This document shows positions 1 to 12,233 of a stretch of DNA of 64,000 nt, piece after piece; the first letter of the stretch is position 1; every line of letters begins with the position of its first letter. The notes under the pieces are model-generated. The model was not told the origin of the DNA. It did not search any database and saw only the letters and a list, made by a program, of their open reading frames with translations. The translations under genes were made by a program, and so were the position numbers. The stretch spans positions 173,904 through 237,903 of the forward strand of contig JAYEVK010000169.1 in NCBI GenBank assembly GCA_036346275.1, written 5' to 3'. This DNA comes from Otatea glauca (lineage: Eukaryota; Streptophyta; Magnoliopsida; Poales; Poaceae).

Positions 1-3000
1 ATCGGTCCAAGTCGATGCTAAAAATCCTCTAGCGTGTCCCAAAGATACTGCTGCGGACTCTATTAGATGCGAACAAAAGTCACAGAGTGGCGAGTGACAA
101 ACACCGAATGGACTTCATATTCACCTAACTCTTATCGGTATCGTTTGAATCCGCCTTAGTCGATGTTAAAATTCCACACAACGTCTCCGAACTTGACCTG
201 CACACTCCATTCATGCGAACAAATGTCACAGAGTGAAACGAAGTGACAAACAACCCGAATGGACCTCTTATACACCCTAACTCATGTCGCTATGCGTTTC
301 GAATCGGTCAAGTCGGTGTTAAAATTCCTCACAACTTGTCCCAACTTGCTGAGACTCCATTTGTGCGAAAAATGTCACGAGTGAAGCGAGTCACAAACAC
401 CCGATTGGACTTCATATGTGCCCTAACTCATATCGGTCTGCGTTAGAATCCGTGCGAGTCGGTGTTAAAAATTCCTCTGGCGTGTCCCAACTTACCTGAA
501 GAGGCTCTATTCGTGCGAAAAAAAGTCACAGAGTGAAACTGAGTGACAAACACCCCAAATAAACTACATATGCGCCCTAACTTTCATCGGTATGCGTTTC
601 GAATCCGTCTCAGTCATTGTTAAAAATTCCTCACAACGTGTCCCAACTTGACCTGCACACTCTATTCGTGCGAACAAAATTCACAGAGTGAAACTGACTG
701 ACAAACAACACGAATGGACCTCATATGCGCCCTAACTCATGTCGGTATGCGTTTCGAATCCGTCCGAGTCGGTGCTAAAAATTCCTCTCAACGTGTCCGA
801 ACTTGACCTGCACACTCCATTCATGCTAACGAAAGTCACAGAGTAAGACTGAGTGACAAACACCCCAAATGGACTTCTTATGCGGCATAACTCATGTTGT
901 TATGCGTTTCGAATCCGTCGAAGTCGGTTTTAAAAATTCGACATAACGTGTCCCAACTTGCACTGCAGACTCCACTTGTGCGAAAAATGTCACCTAGTGA
1001 AACTTAGTGACAAACACCCCAAATTGACTTCATATGCGCCCTAACTCATATAAGTACACGTTTCGAATCGGTCCAGAGCGATTGCTAAAAGTTACTCACA
1101 ACAAGTCCCCACTCGAATCGCGAGACTCCATTCGATGCGAACAAAAGTCACTGATTGAAATCGAGTCACAAACAACCCAAATGGACTTCATATGCGCCTA
1201 ACTCATATCGGTATGCGTTTGAATCCTTACAGTCGGTGTTAAAACTTCCTCACAATGTGTCCGAACTTGTCCTGCACACTCCATTCGTGCGAACATAAAC
1301 TCACGAGTGGCGGGTGACAAACAACTCGAATGGACCACATATGCGCCATAACTCATGTCGGTATGCGTTTTGAATCGGTCAGAGTCGGTGTTAAAAATTC
1401 GACAATGTGTCCCAACTTGCACTACACAATCCATTCGATGCGAACAATAGTCATAGAGTGGCAGGTGACAAACACCCGAATGTACTTCATATGCCCCCTA
1501 ACACAAGTCGCTATAAGTTTGAATCGGTCCGAAGTCGGTGTTAGAAATTCCTCACAGCGTGTCCCAACTTGCACAATGAGACCCCATTAGTGCGAAAAAT
1601 GTTCTGAGTAAAAGCGGCGACAAACACCCTAATGGACTTCATATGCGCCCAAACTCATATCGGTATGCGTTTGAATCCGTCGACTCGGTGTTAAAATTCC
1701 TCTAGCGATCGAACTTGCCTCCAAACTCCATTCGTGCGAACAAAAGTCACGAGTGAAACGGGTGACAAACAAACCGAATGGACCATATATCGTAGTAACT
1801 CATGTCGGTATGCGTTTGAATCGGTCCGAGTCGGTGTTAAAAATTCCTCTAGCGTGTCCCAACACTACACACTCCATTTATGCGAACAAAAGTTCTGAGT
1901 TAAAGCGAGCGACAAACACCCGAATGTACTTCATATGCGCCTAAGTCATGTCGGTATGCGTTTGAATCGGTGCGAGTCGGTGTTAAAATTCTTCTAGCGT
2001 CTCCCAACACACAAAAGACTCCATTCATGCGAAAAATGTCACAGTGGCGGTGACAACACCGAATGGACATCATATGCGCACTAACTCTTATCGGTATTCA
2101 TTTGAATCGGTCAAGTCGGTACTCAAAATTCCTCAGAACGTGTCCCAACATGCACTACAGACTCCATTCGTGCGAACTAAAGTCACAGAGTAAACTGAGT
2201 GACAAACACCCCGAATGGCCGTAACATATATAGGTCTACGTTTTGAATCTGTCTAAGTCGTTGCTAAAAATTCCTCACAACGTGCCATACTTACACTGCA
2301 AACTCCATTCGTGCGAACAAAAGTAATAGAGTGAAACTAAGAGACAAACAACCCGAATGCACTACATATGAGCCCTAACTCTTATCGGTATGCGTTTCGA
2401 ATCCGTCTAAGTCGGTGCTAAAAATCCTCTGGCGATGTCCAACATGACTTGTACACTCGTTCATGCGAACAAAAGGCGCAGAGTGGCCGAGTGACAAACA
2501 ACCGAATGGAACACATATGCGCCTAACTCATGTCGGTATGCGTTTTGAATCCGTCTGAGTCGGTGTTAAAAATTCCTCACAACGTGTCCAAATATGACCT
2601 TTACACTCCGTTCGTGCGAACAAAAGTCACAGTGGCGAGTGACAAACAACCGAATGGACCTCATATGCGCCATAACCCATATCGGTATGTGTTTTGAATC
2701 CGTGCGAGTCGGTATTAAAAATTTCTCTAGCGTGTCCCAACATGCACTGCAGACTCCATTTGTACGAACAAAAGTCACAGAGTGAAACTGAGTGAAAAAC
2801 ACCCCGAATGGACCTCATATGCGCCCTAACTATATCAGTTTGAGTTTCGAATCCGTCTCTGTCGGTGTTAAAATTCCTCTGGCGTGTCTCAACTTCTTAT
2901 TCTTGACACCATTCGTGTGAACAAAAGTCACAGAGTGAAACTGAGTGACAAACACACCGAATGGACCACATAAGCGCCTTAACTCATATCGGTCTACGTT

Positions 3001-6000
3001 TCGAATCCGTTTGAGTCCGTGTTCAAAATTCCTCACAACGTGTCCCCACTTGCACTACGCACTGCATTCATGCGAACAAAAGTTACACAGTGAAATTGAG
3101 TGACAAACACACGGAATGTACTTCAACCGCGCCCTAACTCATATCGGTATGCGTTTCGAATCCGTCTGAGTCGGTGTTAAACATTCCACACAACGTCAAA
3201 CATGACCTGTACACTTTATTAAATGCGAACAAAAGTCACGCAGTGGCCAGGTGAAAAATAACCCGACTGGATCTTATATGCGCACTAACTCATATCAGTA
3301 TGCGCCCAAACTCATATCGGTATGCGTTTCGAATCCGTCTGAGTCGGTGTTAAAAATTCCTCACAATGTGTCCAAACATGCACTGCAGACTCCATTCATG
3401 CGAACAAAAGTAGCAGAGTGGCCGAGGTGACAAACACCCCAAATGGACTTCATATTTGTGCTAACTCATATCGGTCGCATTCGAATCAGTGCGAGTCGGT
3501 GTTAAAATACCTCTGGCGTGTCACAACTTGCTGCAGACTCCATTCGTGCGAACAAAGTCACAGAGTGGCGAGTGACAAACACCTTGAATGGACCTCATAT
3601 GCACCCTAACTCATATCGGTCTACGTTTGAAATCCGTCTGAGTCGGTGTTAAAAATTCCTCACAACGTGTCCCATCTTGCACCGCGGACTGCATTCGCGC
3701 GAACAAAACTTACACAGTGGAATTGAGTGACAAACACCATGAATGCACTTCATCCGCGCCCTAACTCATATCGGTTTGTGTTTCGAATCCGTTTGAGTCG
3801 GTGTTAAAAATTCCTCACAACGTGTCCCAACTTGCACTGCAGACCCATTCGTGCGAACAAAAGTTTCACAGTGAAACTGAGTGACAAACACCCCGAATAG
3901 ACTTCATCTGCCACTAACTCATCTCGGTCTCCGTTTTGAATCCGTCTGAGTCGGTGTTAAAAATTCCACACATCGTGTTCTAACATGCACTGCAAACTCC
4001 ATTCATGCGAACAAAAGTCACAGAGTGAAACTAGTGACAAAACCACGAATAGACTTTATATGCACCCTAACTCATATCGGTATGCGTTTCGAATCCGTCT
4101 GAGTCGGTGTTAAAACTTCCTCATAACGTGTCCGAACATGTCCTGCGCACTCCATTCGTGCGAACAAAAGTCACAGAGTGGCGGGTGACAAACAAACCGA
4201 ATGGACCACATATGCGCCCTAACTCATGTCGGTATGCGTTTTGAATCGATCCGAGTCGGTGATAAAATTCATCACAATATGTCCCAACTTGCACTACACA
4301 ATCCATTTGTGCGAACAAAAGTCACAAGAGTGAAACTGGTGACAAACAACCCAAATGTATTTCATATGCCCCTAACACAAGTCGGTATGCGTTTCGAATC
4401 GGTCCGAGTCGGTGTTAAAAATTCCTCACAACGTGTCCCAACTTGCACAGTAGACCCCATTCATGTGAAAAATGTCACAGAGTGAAACTAAGCGACAAAC
4501 ACCCCGAATGGACTTCATATGCGCCCTAACTCATTTCGCTATGCGTTTCGAATCCGTCTGACACGGTGTTAAAAAATCCTCATAACGTGTCCGAACTTGC
4601 CACAGTGAAACTGAGTGACAAACAACCTGAATGGACCACATATGCACCCTAACTCATGTCGGTATGCGTTTTGAATCTGTCCGAGTCGGTGTTAAAAATT
4701 ACTAACGTGTCCCAACACGCTCCATTTGTGCGAACAAAGTTCTGAGAATGAAACTGAGTGACAAAACCCCGAATGTACTTCATATGCGCCCTAACTCATG
4801 TCGGTATGCGTTTCGAATCGGTCTGAGTCAGTGTTAAAAGTTCCTCACAACGTGTCTCTACTTGCACTTCAGACTCCATTCAAGCGAAAAATGTCACAGA
4901 GTGAAACTAAGTGACAACACCCCGAATGGACATCATATGCGCCCTAACACTTATCGGTATTCGTTTCGAATAGGTTCGAGTCGGTGCTAAAAATTCCTCT
5001 CAACGTGTCCGAACTCATATCGGTCTACGTTTTGAATCTGTCTAAGTCGGTGTTGAAAATTCCTCACAACGTGTCCTTACTTACACTGCAGACTCCATTC
5101 GTGCGAACAAAAGTCATAGAGTGAAACTAAGAGACAAACACTCCGAATGGACTTCATATGAGCCCTAACTCTTATCGGTATGCGTTTCGAATCCGTCTGA
5201 GTCGGTATTAAAAAATCCTCACAACATGTCCGAACATGACCTGTACACTCCGTTCGTGCGAACAAAAGTCACAGAGTGAAACTGAGTGACAAACAACCCG
5301 AATGGACCTCATATGCGCCCTAACTCATATTGGTAGGCATTTCGAATCCGTCTCGGTCGGAGTTAAAAATTCATCACAACGTGTCCCAACTTGCACTGCT
5401 GACTTCATTCGTGTGAACAAAAGTTACAGTGTGAAACTGAGTGATAAACACACAGAATGGACCTCATAAGCGCCCTAACTCATATCGGTCTATGTTTCGA
5501 ATCCGTCTGAGTCGGTGTTAAAAATTTCTCATAACGTGTCCCAACTTGCACTGCAGACCCATTCGTGCGAACAAAACTCACAGTGGCGAGTGACAAACAC
5601 CCCGAATGGACTTCATCTGCCCCTAACTCATATCGGTCTCCGTTTCGAATCTGTCTGAGTCGGTGTTAAAAATTCCTCACATCGTGTCCCAACATGCACT
5701 TCAGACTCCATTCGTGCGAACAAAAGTCACACAGTGAAGCTGAGTGACAAACAACCCGAATAGACTTTATATGCACCCTAACTCATATCGGTTTATGTTT
5801 TAAATCTTACGAGTCGGTGTTAAAACTTCCTCTGGCGTGTCGAACTTGTCTCGCACACTCCATTCGTGCGAACAAAACTCACAGAGTGAAACTGAGTGAC
5901 AAACAACCCGAATAGACCACATGTGCGCCCTAACTCTTGTAGGTATGCGTTTCGAATCGGTCCGAGTCGGTGTTAAAAATTCCTAACAATGTGTCCCAAC

Positions 6001-6411
6001 TTGCACTACACAATCCATTTGTGCGAACAAAAGTCACAGAGTGAAACTGCGTGACAAACACCCCGAATGTACTTCATATGCCCCCTAACACAAGTCTGTA
6101 TGCGTTTCGAATCGTTCCGAGTCGGTGTTAAAAATTCCTCACAACATGTCCCAACTTGCACAGCAGACTCCATTCGTGCGAAAAATGTGACAGAGTGAAA
6201 GCGAAGCGACAAACACAGAATGGACTTCATATGCGCCTAACTCATATCGATTATGCGTTTGAATCCGTCGGACTCGGTGTTAAAATTCTTCTGGCGTGTC
6301 CGAACTTACTGCAAACTCCATTCGTGCGAACAAAAGTCACAGAGTGGCGAGTGACAAACAACCCGAATGGACCACATATGCATCCTAACTCATGTCGGTA
6401 TGCGTTTTGGA
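1..6411 (+). repeat. Satellite array, ~155-bp monomer, orientation A
   Basis: About 41 head-to-tail monomers of roughly 155 bp. Landmarks recur at 154-156 bp: CTAACTCATATCGGTATGCG, then TTTCGAATCCGTCTGAGTCG, GTGTTAAAAATTCCTC, CAACTTGCACTGCAGACTCC and GTCACAGAGTGAAACTGAGT. The monomer length is that of grass centromere satellites such as CentO and CentC, but I recognise no match to those sequences. Short open frames here are repeats of the monomer, not genes. A partial duplication lies near 3280-3330, and truncated monomers near 4590 and 5010. The array ends in mid-monomer against an LTR. Confidence 0.95.
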
Positions 6412-7087
6412 TCCGGTTCGGCCATCCAGGAGCAGCAATACTTCAAACGGATCGACGGCCACATCCGAACTCCGTTTTCGACGTTCGACAACTCGTTTGA
6501 AAGGTATCGAGATATCCTTTCCAATTGATCGACCACGAGGCCAAATTCCTCCCGCGCGAAGGATATCACTGAACAATCTCACGGGACAGAAATTCAGTCT
6601 TTGTGCCACCTTTCTTTTTGGGCCCAAGGCCCATGTACTCTGAGGTTCCACCTCCTTTTGCCGACGCCCCTCTCCTGGCTGCCGCACCACTCTTGGGCGC
6701 CCCCCTTTGTGTGGGTACCCCTTTATATTGGGTTCTCACCCCTCTTCTTCATTTTTGATGTTTTGTTGTGTTTTGGTAGACCCCGTGTGCGTCCCTCCTC
6801 GTGTTTGCGCATGTCGACTAGACCGCCCGGTTTGCTTCATACATTATTCTTTGTTTTCTTTGTTTGATTTCAATACTACCCTTTCGGTTTGCTTCATACT
6901 TTATTCATGCGGGTTCTCGATTTCTTGCAGGAACTACTGATCACTGGATCTTGTATCTGTGTGGATTTGGCATTGTGATTGTGAAGCTCCCTACCTGTTT
7001 GGTAGGAAGCCCTAAATTCGGTGCAATCAACACCTCCAAATCGACGTATCATCAACCCACCGAAAGATCGGATCGCTGCCCCCATCA
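6412..7087 (+). mobile_element. LTR-B, 5'-truncated
   Basis: Matches the complete LTR-B at 16074-16962 (reverse strand) from TCCGGTTCGGCCATCC to the terminal CCCATCA. About 210 bp of its start is missing. The TATA-like stretch CCCTTTATATTGGG lies near 6720. The left junction with the satellite has microhomology TCCG. The missing start matches the fragment at 23166-23382. Confidence 0.9.
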
Positions 7088-7090
7088 AGT

Positions 7091-7102
7091 TGGTATCAGA
7101 GC
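7091..7102 (+). other. Primer-binding site, tRNA-iMet type (element B)
   Basis: TGGTATCAGAGC is complementary to the 3' end of plant initiator methionine tRNA. It lies 3 bp after the LTR end and marks the start of the internal region of element B. Confidence 0.93.
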
Positions 7103-7655
7103 TCAAGGTTGCTCAGTGAGATTTTCCATCATATTTCGTTCTCTACCTGTCCAGAAAATTAGCCAAACAAAAAAGATTTGTCCCTTTGTCAAAGCTAATT
7201 TGTGCCCAAACTTTTTACTACTTGTTCTTGGTTTGTTGAATCGTCGGTTGCATAATCATGTCTTTGCTGGTTTTAGAGTCTAGGCCCTTTAGAGTTTCGA
7301 GTTCGAGTCACATTTTAGTCACAATTGCATTCGAATTGGAGTCAATTTCTGCTAGTTGATCAGATCCCAGGACTCTCGGTGGTTGCTAGAGATCAGATTA
7401 GGTTGGTCTCTAGTTATCTTGATCCGTTCCCTAATCCGCGTGATTCTCTGTGTCTACCAAAGAAGATATCAGTTTCCAAATATATAAAAAAACAGGCCGG
7501 TGCAGATACAAGAGCCGCACCAAAACAAGGAGGACTAATAAAAAAAGTCAAGTGCAGATAGAAAAAAGCCACACCAAATGAGAGAAGAAATGGCAGGTGC
7601 ATACTATAAAAGCCGCACAGATTCAATTGCAAAACCAAAGTTTAGAGAGAGAGAA
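7103..7655 (+). mobile_element. Element B 5' leader, copy 1
   Basis: Noncoding leader that follows the primer-binding site. It begins with the GGTTGCTC(A/G)GTGAGA block seen after the primer-binding site in several elements of this window and ends in a purine run (GAGAGAGAG) directly against satellite. No gag follows, so the rest of element B is lost here. Confidence 0.85.
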
Positions 7656-8049
7656 ACTCTGTGACTTTTGTCACTCAGTTTCACTCTGTGACTTTTGTTC
7701 GCACGAATAGAGTCTGCTGTGCAAGTTGAGAGACGCTGTGAGGAATTTTTAACACGGACTCAGACGGATTCGAAACGGAGACCGATATGAGTTAGGGGCA
7801 GATGAAGTCCATTCGGGGTGTTTGTCACTCAGTTTCACTGTGTCACTTTTGTTCGCACGAATGGGTCTGCAGTGCAAGTTGGGACACGTTGTGAGGAATT
7901 TTTAACACCGACTCAGACGGATTCAAAACGTAGACCGATATGAGTTAGGGCACTTATGAGGTCCATTCGGTGTGTTTGTCACTCAGTTTTACTCTGTGAC
8001 TTTTGTTCACACGAATGAAGTTAGAAGTGCAAGATGAAGTCCTTTCGGA
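7656..8049 (-). repeat. Satellite, orientation B, inside composite unit
   Basis: About 2.5 monomers in the reverse orientation relative to 1-6411. They form the spacer of the composite repeat. Confidence 0.92.
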
Positions 8050-8875
8050 GATACAGAACCTCAACTTGTTTTCTTTGTTTGATTTCAATACTACCTTTTC
8101 GGTTTGCTTCATACTTTATTCTTGCGGGTTCTCGATTTCTTGCCGGAACTACTGATCATTGGATCTTGTATCTGTGTGGATTTGGCATTGTGATTGTGAA
8201 GCTCCCAACCTATTTGGTAGGAAGCCCTAAATTCGATGCCATCAACACCTCCAAATCGACGTATCATCAACCCACCGAAAGATCGGGATCGCTGCCCCCA
8301 TCAAGATGGTATCAGAGCTCAAGGTTGCTCCGTGAGATTTTCCATCATATTTCGTTTTCTACCTAGAGTTCAGAAAATTTGCCCCACAAAAAAGATTTGT
8401 CCCTTTGTCAAAGCTAATTTGTGCCCTAACTTTTTACTACTTGTTCTTGGTTTGTTGAATCGTCGGTTGCATAATCATGTCTTTGCTGGTTTTAGAGTCT
8501 AGGCCCTTTAGAGTTTCGAGTTTGAGTCACGTTTTAGTCACAATTGCATTCGAATTGGAGTCAGTTTCTGCTAGTTGATAAGATCCCAGGACTCTCGGTG
8601 GTTGCTGGAGATTAGATTAGGTTAGTCTCTAGTTATCTTGATCCGTTCCCTAATCCGCGTGATTCTCAGTGTCTACCAAAGAAGATATCAGTTTCCAAAT
8701 ATATAAAAAAAAACAGGCCGGTGCAGATACAAGAGCCGGACCAAAACAAGGAGAACTAATAGAAAAGGCAAGTGCAGATAGAAAAAAGCCACACCAAATC
8801 AGAGAAGAAAAGGCAAGTGCATACTACAAAAGCCGCACAGATTCAATTGCAAAACCAAAGTTCAGAGAGAGAGAG
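8050..8875 (+). mobile_element. LTR-B end, primer-binding site and leader, copy 2
   Basis: LTR end 8050-8303, primer-binding site TGGTATCAGAGC at 8307-8318, leader to 8875. Nearly the same sequence as copies 1 and 3. Confidence 0.9.
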
Positions 8876-9269
8876 ACTCTGTGACTTTTGTCACTCAGTT
8901 TCACTCTATGACATTTGTTCGCACGAATGGAGTCTGCTGTGCATGTTGGGAGACGCTGTGAGGAATTTTTAACACCGACTCAGACGGATTCGAAACGGAG
9001 ACCGATATGAGTTAGGGGCAGATGAAGTCCATTCGGGGTGTTTGTCACTCAGTTTCACTGTGTCACTTTTGTTCGCACGAATGGGTCTGCAGTGCAAGTT
9101 GGGCCACGTTGTGAGGAATTTTTAACACCGACTCAGACAGATTCAAAGCGTAGACCGATATGAGTTAGGGCACTTATGAGGTCCATTCGGTGTGTTTGTC
9201 ACTCAGTTTTACTCTGTGACTTTTGTTCACACGATTGAAGTCAGCAGTGCCAGATGATGTCCATTCAGA
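8876..9269 (-). repeat. Satellite, orientation B, inside composite unit
   Basis: Second satellite spacer of the composite repeat, same length and junctions as 7656-8049. Confidence 0.92.
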
Positions 9270-10106
9270 GATACAGAACCTCAACTTGTTTGCTTTGTTT
9301 GATTTCAATACTACTTTTCGGTTTGCTTCATACTTTATTCTTGCGGGTTCTCAATTTCTTGCCGGAACTACTGACCATTGGATCTTGTATCTGTGTGGAT
9401 TTGGCATTGTGATTGTGAAGCTCCCAACCTGTTTGGTAGGAAGCCCTAAATTCGGTGCCATCAACGCCTCCAAATCGACGTATCATCATCCCACCGAAAG
9501 ATCGGGATCGCTGCCCCCATCAAGATGGTATCAGAGCTCAAGGTTGCTCGGTGAGATTTTCCATCATATTTCGTTTTCTACCTAGAGTGCAAAAAATTTG
9601 CCCCACAAAAAAGATTTGTCCCTTTGTCCAAGCTAATTTCTGCCCTAACTTTTTACAACTTGTTCTTGGTTTGTTGAATCGTCGGTTGCATAATCTTGTC
9701 TTTGCTGGTTTTAGTGTCTAGTCCCTTTAGAGTTTCGAGTTCGAGTCACGTTTTAGTCACAATTGCATTCGAATTGGAGTCAGTTTGTGCTAGTTTATCA
9801 GATCAGGACCCTCGGTGGTTGCTGGAGATCAGATTAGGTTGGAGATAAAGATATTAGAAATTGATATCTTGATCCGTTCCCTAATCCGCGTGATTCTCTG
9901 TGTCTACCAAAGAAGATATCAGTTTCCAAATATATAAAAAAAACAGGCCGGTGCAGATACAAGAGCCGCACCAAAACAAGGAGAAATAATAAAAAAAGGC
10001 AAGTGCAGATAGAAAAAAGCCACACCAAATGAGAGAAGAAAAGGCAAGTGCATACTATAAAAGCCGCACAGATTCAATTGCAAAACCAAAGTTTAGAGAG
10101 AGACAG
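9270..10106 (+). mobile_element. LTR-B end, primer-binding site and leader, copy 3
   Basis: LTR end 9270-9522, primer-binding site at 9526-9537, leader to about 10106. It differs from copy 2 by scattered changes and by a short insertion near 9841-9865. Confidence 0.9.
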
Positions 10107-10218
10107 ACTCTGTGACTTTTGTCACTCAGTTTCACTCTGTGACTTTTGTTCGCACGAATGGAGTCTGCAGTGCATGTTGGGACACGATGTGAGGAATTTT
10201 TAACACCGACTCAGATGG
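10107..10218 (-). repeat. Satellite stub, cut by CRM-A insertion
   Basis: Orientation B satellite that stops within GACTCAGA(T/C)GG. The last five bases, GATGG (10214-10218), are the left copy of the CRM-A target duplication. The monomer resumes at 18790. Confidence 0.93.
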
Positions 10219-11151
10219 TGATAGAACTAGGCGTCCCGATCTTTCGATGAGAGGAGGTAGCGTCGATCTGGTGGAGGGCGAGGTTGGCGGCCCGACTACA
10301 ACGAACCCGATGTTGCGCCTTAGTGACCGGTACACCAGTCTCCTGAAGGTTATTGATCCCGCGGGAAGCGCGACCAACCTGTCCACGAAGGTCTTTGTTC
10401 CTGCGAGCAATCGAAGAACCAGCAAGAACAAGGGATTACAAGCCACTCAATTGCGAATATGAATTCAGATCGGTTCTGAAACAAAAACACTCGAAGTTGG
10501 GGTTCCGATGAACAAGTAAACGGGCGGCCTAGTTGGCACGCGCGAGTACAAGCAGTAGCATTGGCTAACTGAATCAAAGAAAATCCAAAACCCTAACTAT
10601 GGTGGCGGCTGGCTAATTATAGACCAAGGGCGTGCAGCACTGGGCCTTAACATTGGGCCTACTGATTACAACTCGAAATAAAGACTAGAGCCCAATTAGA
10701 CTTGGACTGGAAAAGTGTTCTGGATTGTTTTGCGTATTCCCGTTGACTCGGAAGGAATTTGGAGGTGATCTTGAATCGGTTGGCAAGAGGACGACCAGAG
10801 CTTTCGTTCTTGTACTCGTAGGCCTCCAGAAGCCTTCTGGATCAAAAGTTATGGCCGTTTGAATTTGACCATCTCTGGAAGTCCGAATCTGATTCCAATT
10901 TGCTCTTCCCTCTGGACGCGAACTCCTTTGTGCGTTGTGGGTCTTCTCCATGGTTCCTAAGAATAATCACATCATCACAAAAATTAAATAGCATCCCATT
11001 CATTGTATCATTAATTGGAATACTTAGGAACGCCTTCACCTGATAATTTAGTTGACGTGCACGGGCTCAAGTGAGTGGTCCTTGAAGTGGTGGTTCATCC
11101 TAGTGAGTTGAGTTTGAGCTTGTTGTATCCATTGTGGAGATGTCCTCATCA
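10219..11151 (-). repeat. CRM-A copy 1 3' LTR
   Basis: 933 bp. On the element strand it starts TGATGAGGACATC and ends TTCTATCA. The LTR start is also coding: it continues the pol frame with ...TRARARQLNYQVKAFL and related residues (compare 18480-18789 in the 5' LTR). The element's own TATA-like stretch lies near 10613 (TATAATTAG on the reverse strand). Confidence 0.95.
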
Positions 11152-12233
11152 TCCTCCCTCTCTTGAAATGGAGTCGTCCTCGACTCAAGCTCATCTTCAT
11201 CACCCATGTACGGCTTCAAATCAGCAACATTGAAAGAATTGCTTACACGGTAGTCTGCAGGCAAATCAAGCTTGTATGCATTATCATTTATCTTAGCAAT
11301 CACTTTAAAAGGACCATCAGCTCTAGGCATCAATTTAGACTTTCGCAAATCAGGAAACCTATCTTTTCTCAAGTGCAACCAAACAAGATCTCCAGGTGCA
11401 AAAGTCAATTCCTTCCTACCCTGACTACCAGCAACTCTATATCTAGCATTCATGCGCTCAATGTTATCTTTAGTAGTCTCATGTTATTTCAGCACAAAAT
11501 CAGCACGTTTAGCAACATCTAAGTTTATTTTTTCCGAACATGGTAATGGCAAAATATCAATGGGTGCACGAGGATTGAAACCATATACCACCTGAAAAGG
11601 AATCATCTTGGTAGTAGAATGCAATGAGCGGTTGTAGGTAAACTCCACATGAGGTAGGCACTCTTCCCACAACTTCAAATTGTTCTTCAAAATGGCTCTC
11701 AACATTGTAGACAACGTTCTATTGACGACTTCATCCGCCATCGTTTGAGGGTGACATGTAGTAGAAAACAAAAGCTCGGTACCCAGTTTCTTCCAAAGCG
11801 TCCGCCAAAAATGACTCAAAAATTTTGCATGCCGATCTAACACAATTGTGGAAGGCATTCCATGTAGGCGAACTATCTCCCTGAAAAACAAGTCAGCAAT
11901 GTTTGTAGCATCATCGCACTTATGAAAAGGTATAAAATGTGCCATCTTAGAAAACCGATCCACGACAACAAATATGCTATCCCTTCCCCTCTTTGTCCTA
12001 GGTAGGCCTAAAACAAAGTCCATTCAAATATCCTCCCATGGAACACTAGGAACAGGAAGAGGCATATATAAACCACGTGGGTTCAGTCGTGACTTAGCTT
12101 TATTGCAAGTAGAACAGCGAGAGACATAGCGCTCCACATCGAGCCTCATCTTTGGCCAATAAAAATGGTTGGCCAACACATCCTCTTTCTTCTTCACACC
12201 AAAGTGGCCCATCAGTCCTCCTCCATGTGCTTC
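11100..12233 (-). pseudogene. CRM-A integrase remnant
   Basis: Three stretches lie in one frame, separated by single stop codons near 12231, 12022 and 11482. The first (12024-12212) is the zinc-binding H2C2 region, with HFYWPKMRLDVERYV and CSTCNKAKSR. The second (11484-12023) is the catalytic core, with [36 protein letters not shown] and EVVNRTLS as candidate D,D,E positions. The usual DGQTE block reads MADE, so it is altered. The third (to 11100) is the C terminus, with GDLVWLHLRKDRFP, GPFKVIAKINDNAYKLDLP and SFNVADLKPY, ending in the acidic DDEDI stretch inside the LTR. This arrangement is characteristic of CRM elements. Three nonsense codons make it nonfunctional. Confidence 0.93.
11152..11164 (-). 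other. CRM-A polypurine tract
   Basis: On the element strand AAGAGAGGGAGGA lies directly before the 3' LTR. It is the plus-strand primer site and also encodes part of the acidic QEREDDEDI motif. Confidence 0.9.

Larger units (their letters stand above)
6412..10213 (+). repeat. 1.22-kb composite tandem repeat (LTR-B end + PBS + leader + satellite)
   Basis: Three successive units each hold the 3' part of LTR-B, its primer-binding site, the 5' leader and a piece of satellite. The primer-binding sites start at 7091, 8307 and 9526 (spacing 1216 and 1219 bp). The leader-to-satellite junction (GAGAGAGA then ACTCTGTGAC) and the satellite-to-LTR junction (before ACAGAACCTCAACTTG) are the same in each copy, so the unit was amplified as a block rather than inserted three times. 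The first unit has a longer LTR part and the last is cut by CRM-A. Confidence 0.92.

Noticed and set aside
1..6400. Many 60-120-codon open frames in the satellite arrays, on both strands
   Set aside because: They repeat with the 155-bp period, share the same peptide series, and shift frame between monomers; they are by-products of the repeat.
6600..7300. Open frames of 70-139 codons in LTR-B and its leader (for example 6864-7283)
   Set aside because: They lie in LTR/leader sequence, cross the primer-binding site, and are disrupted in the other LTR-B copies.
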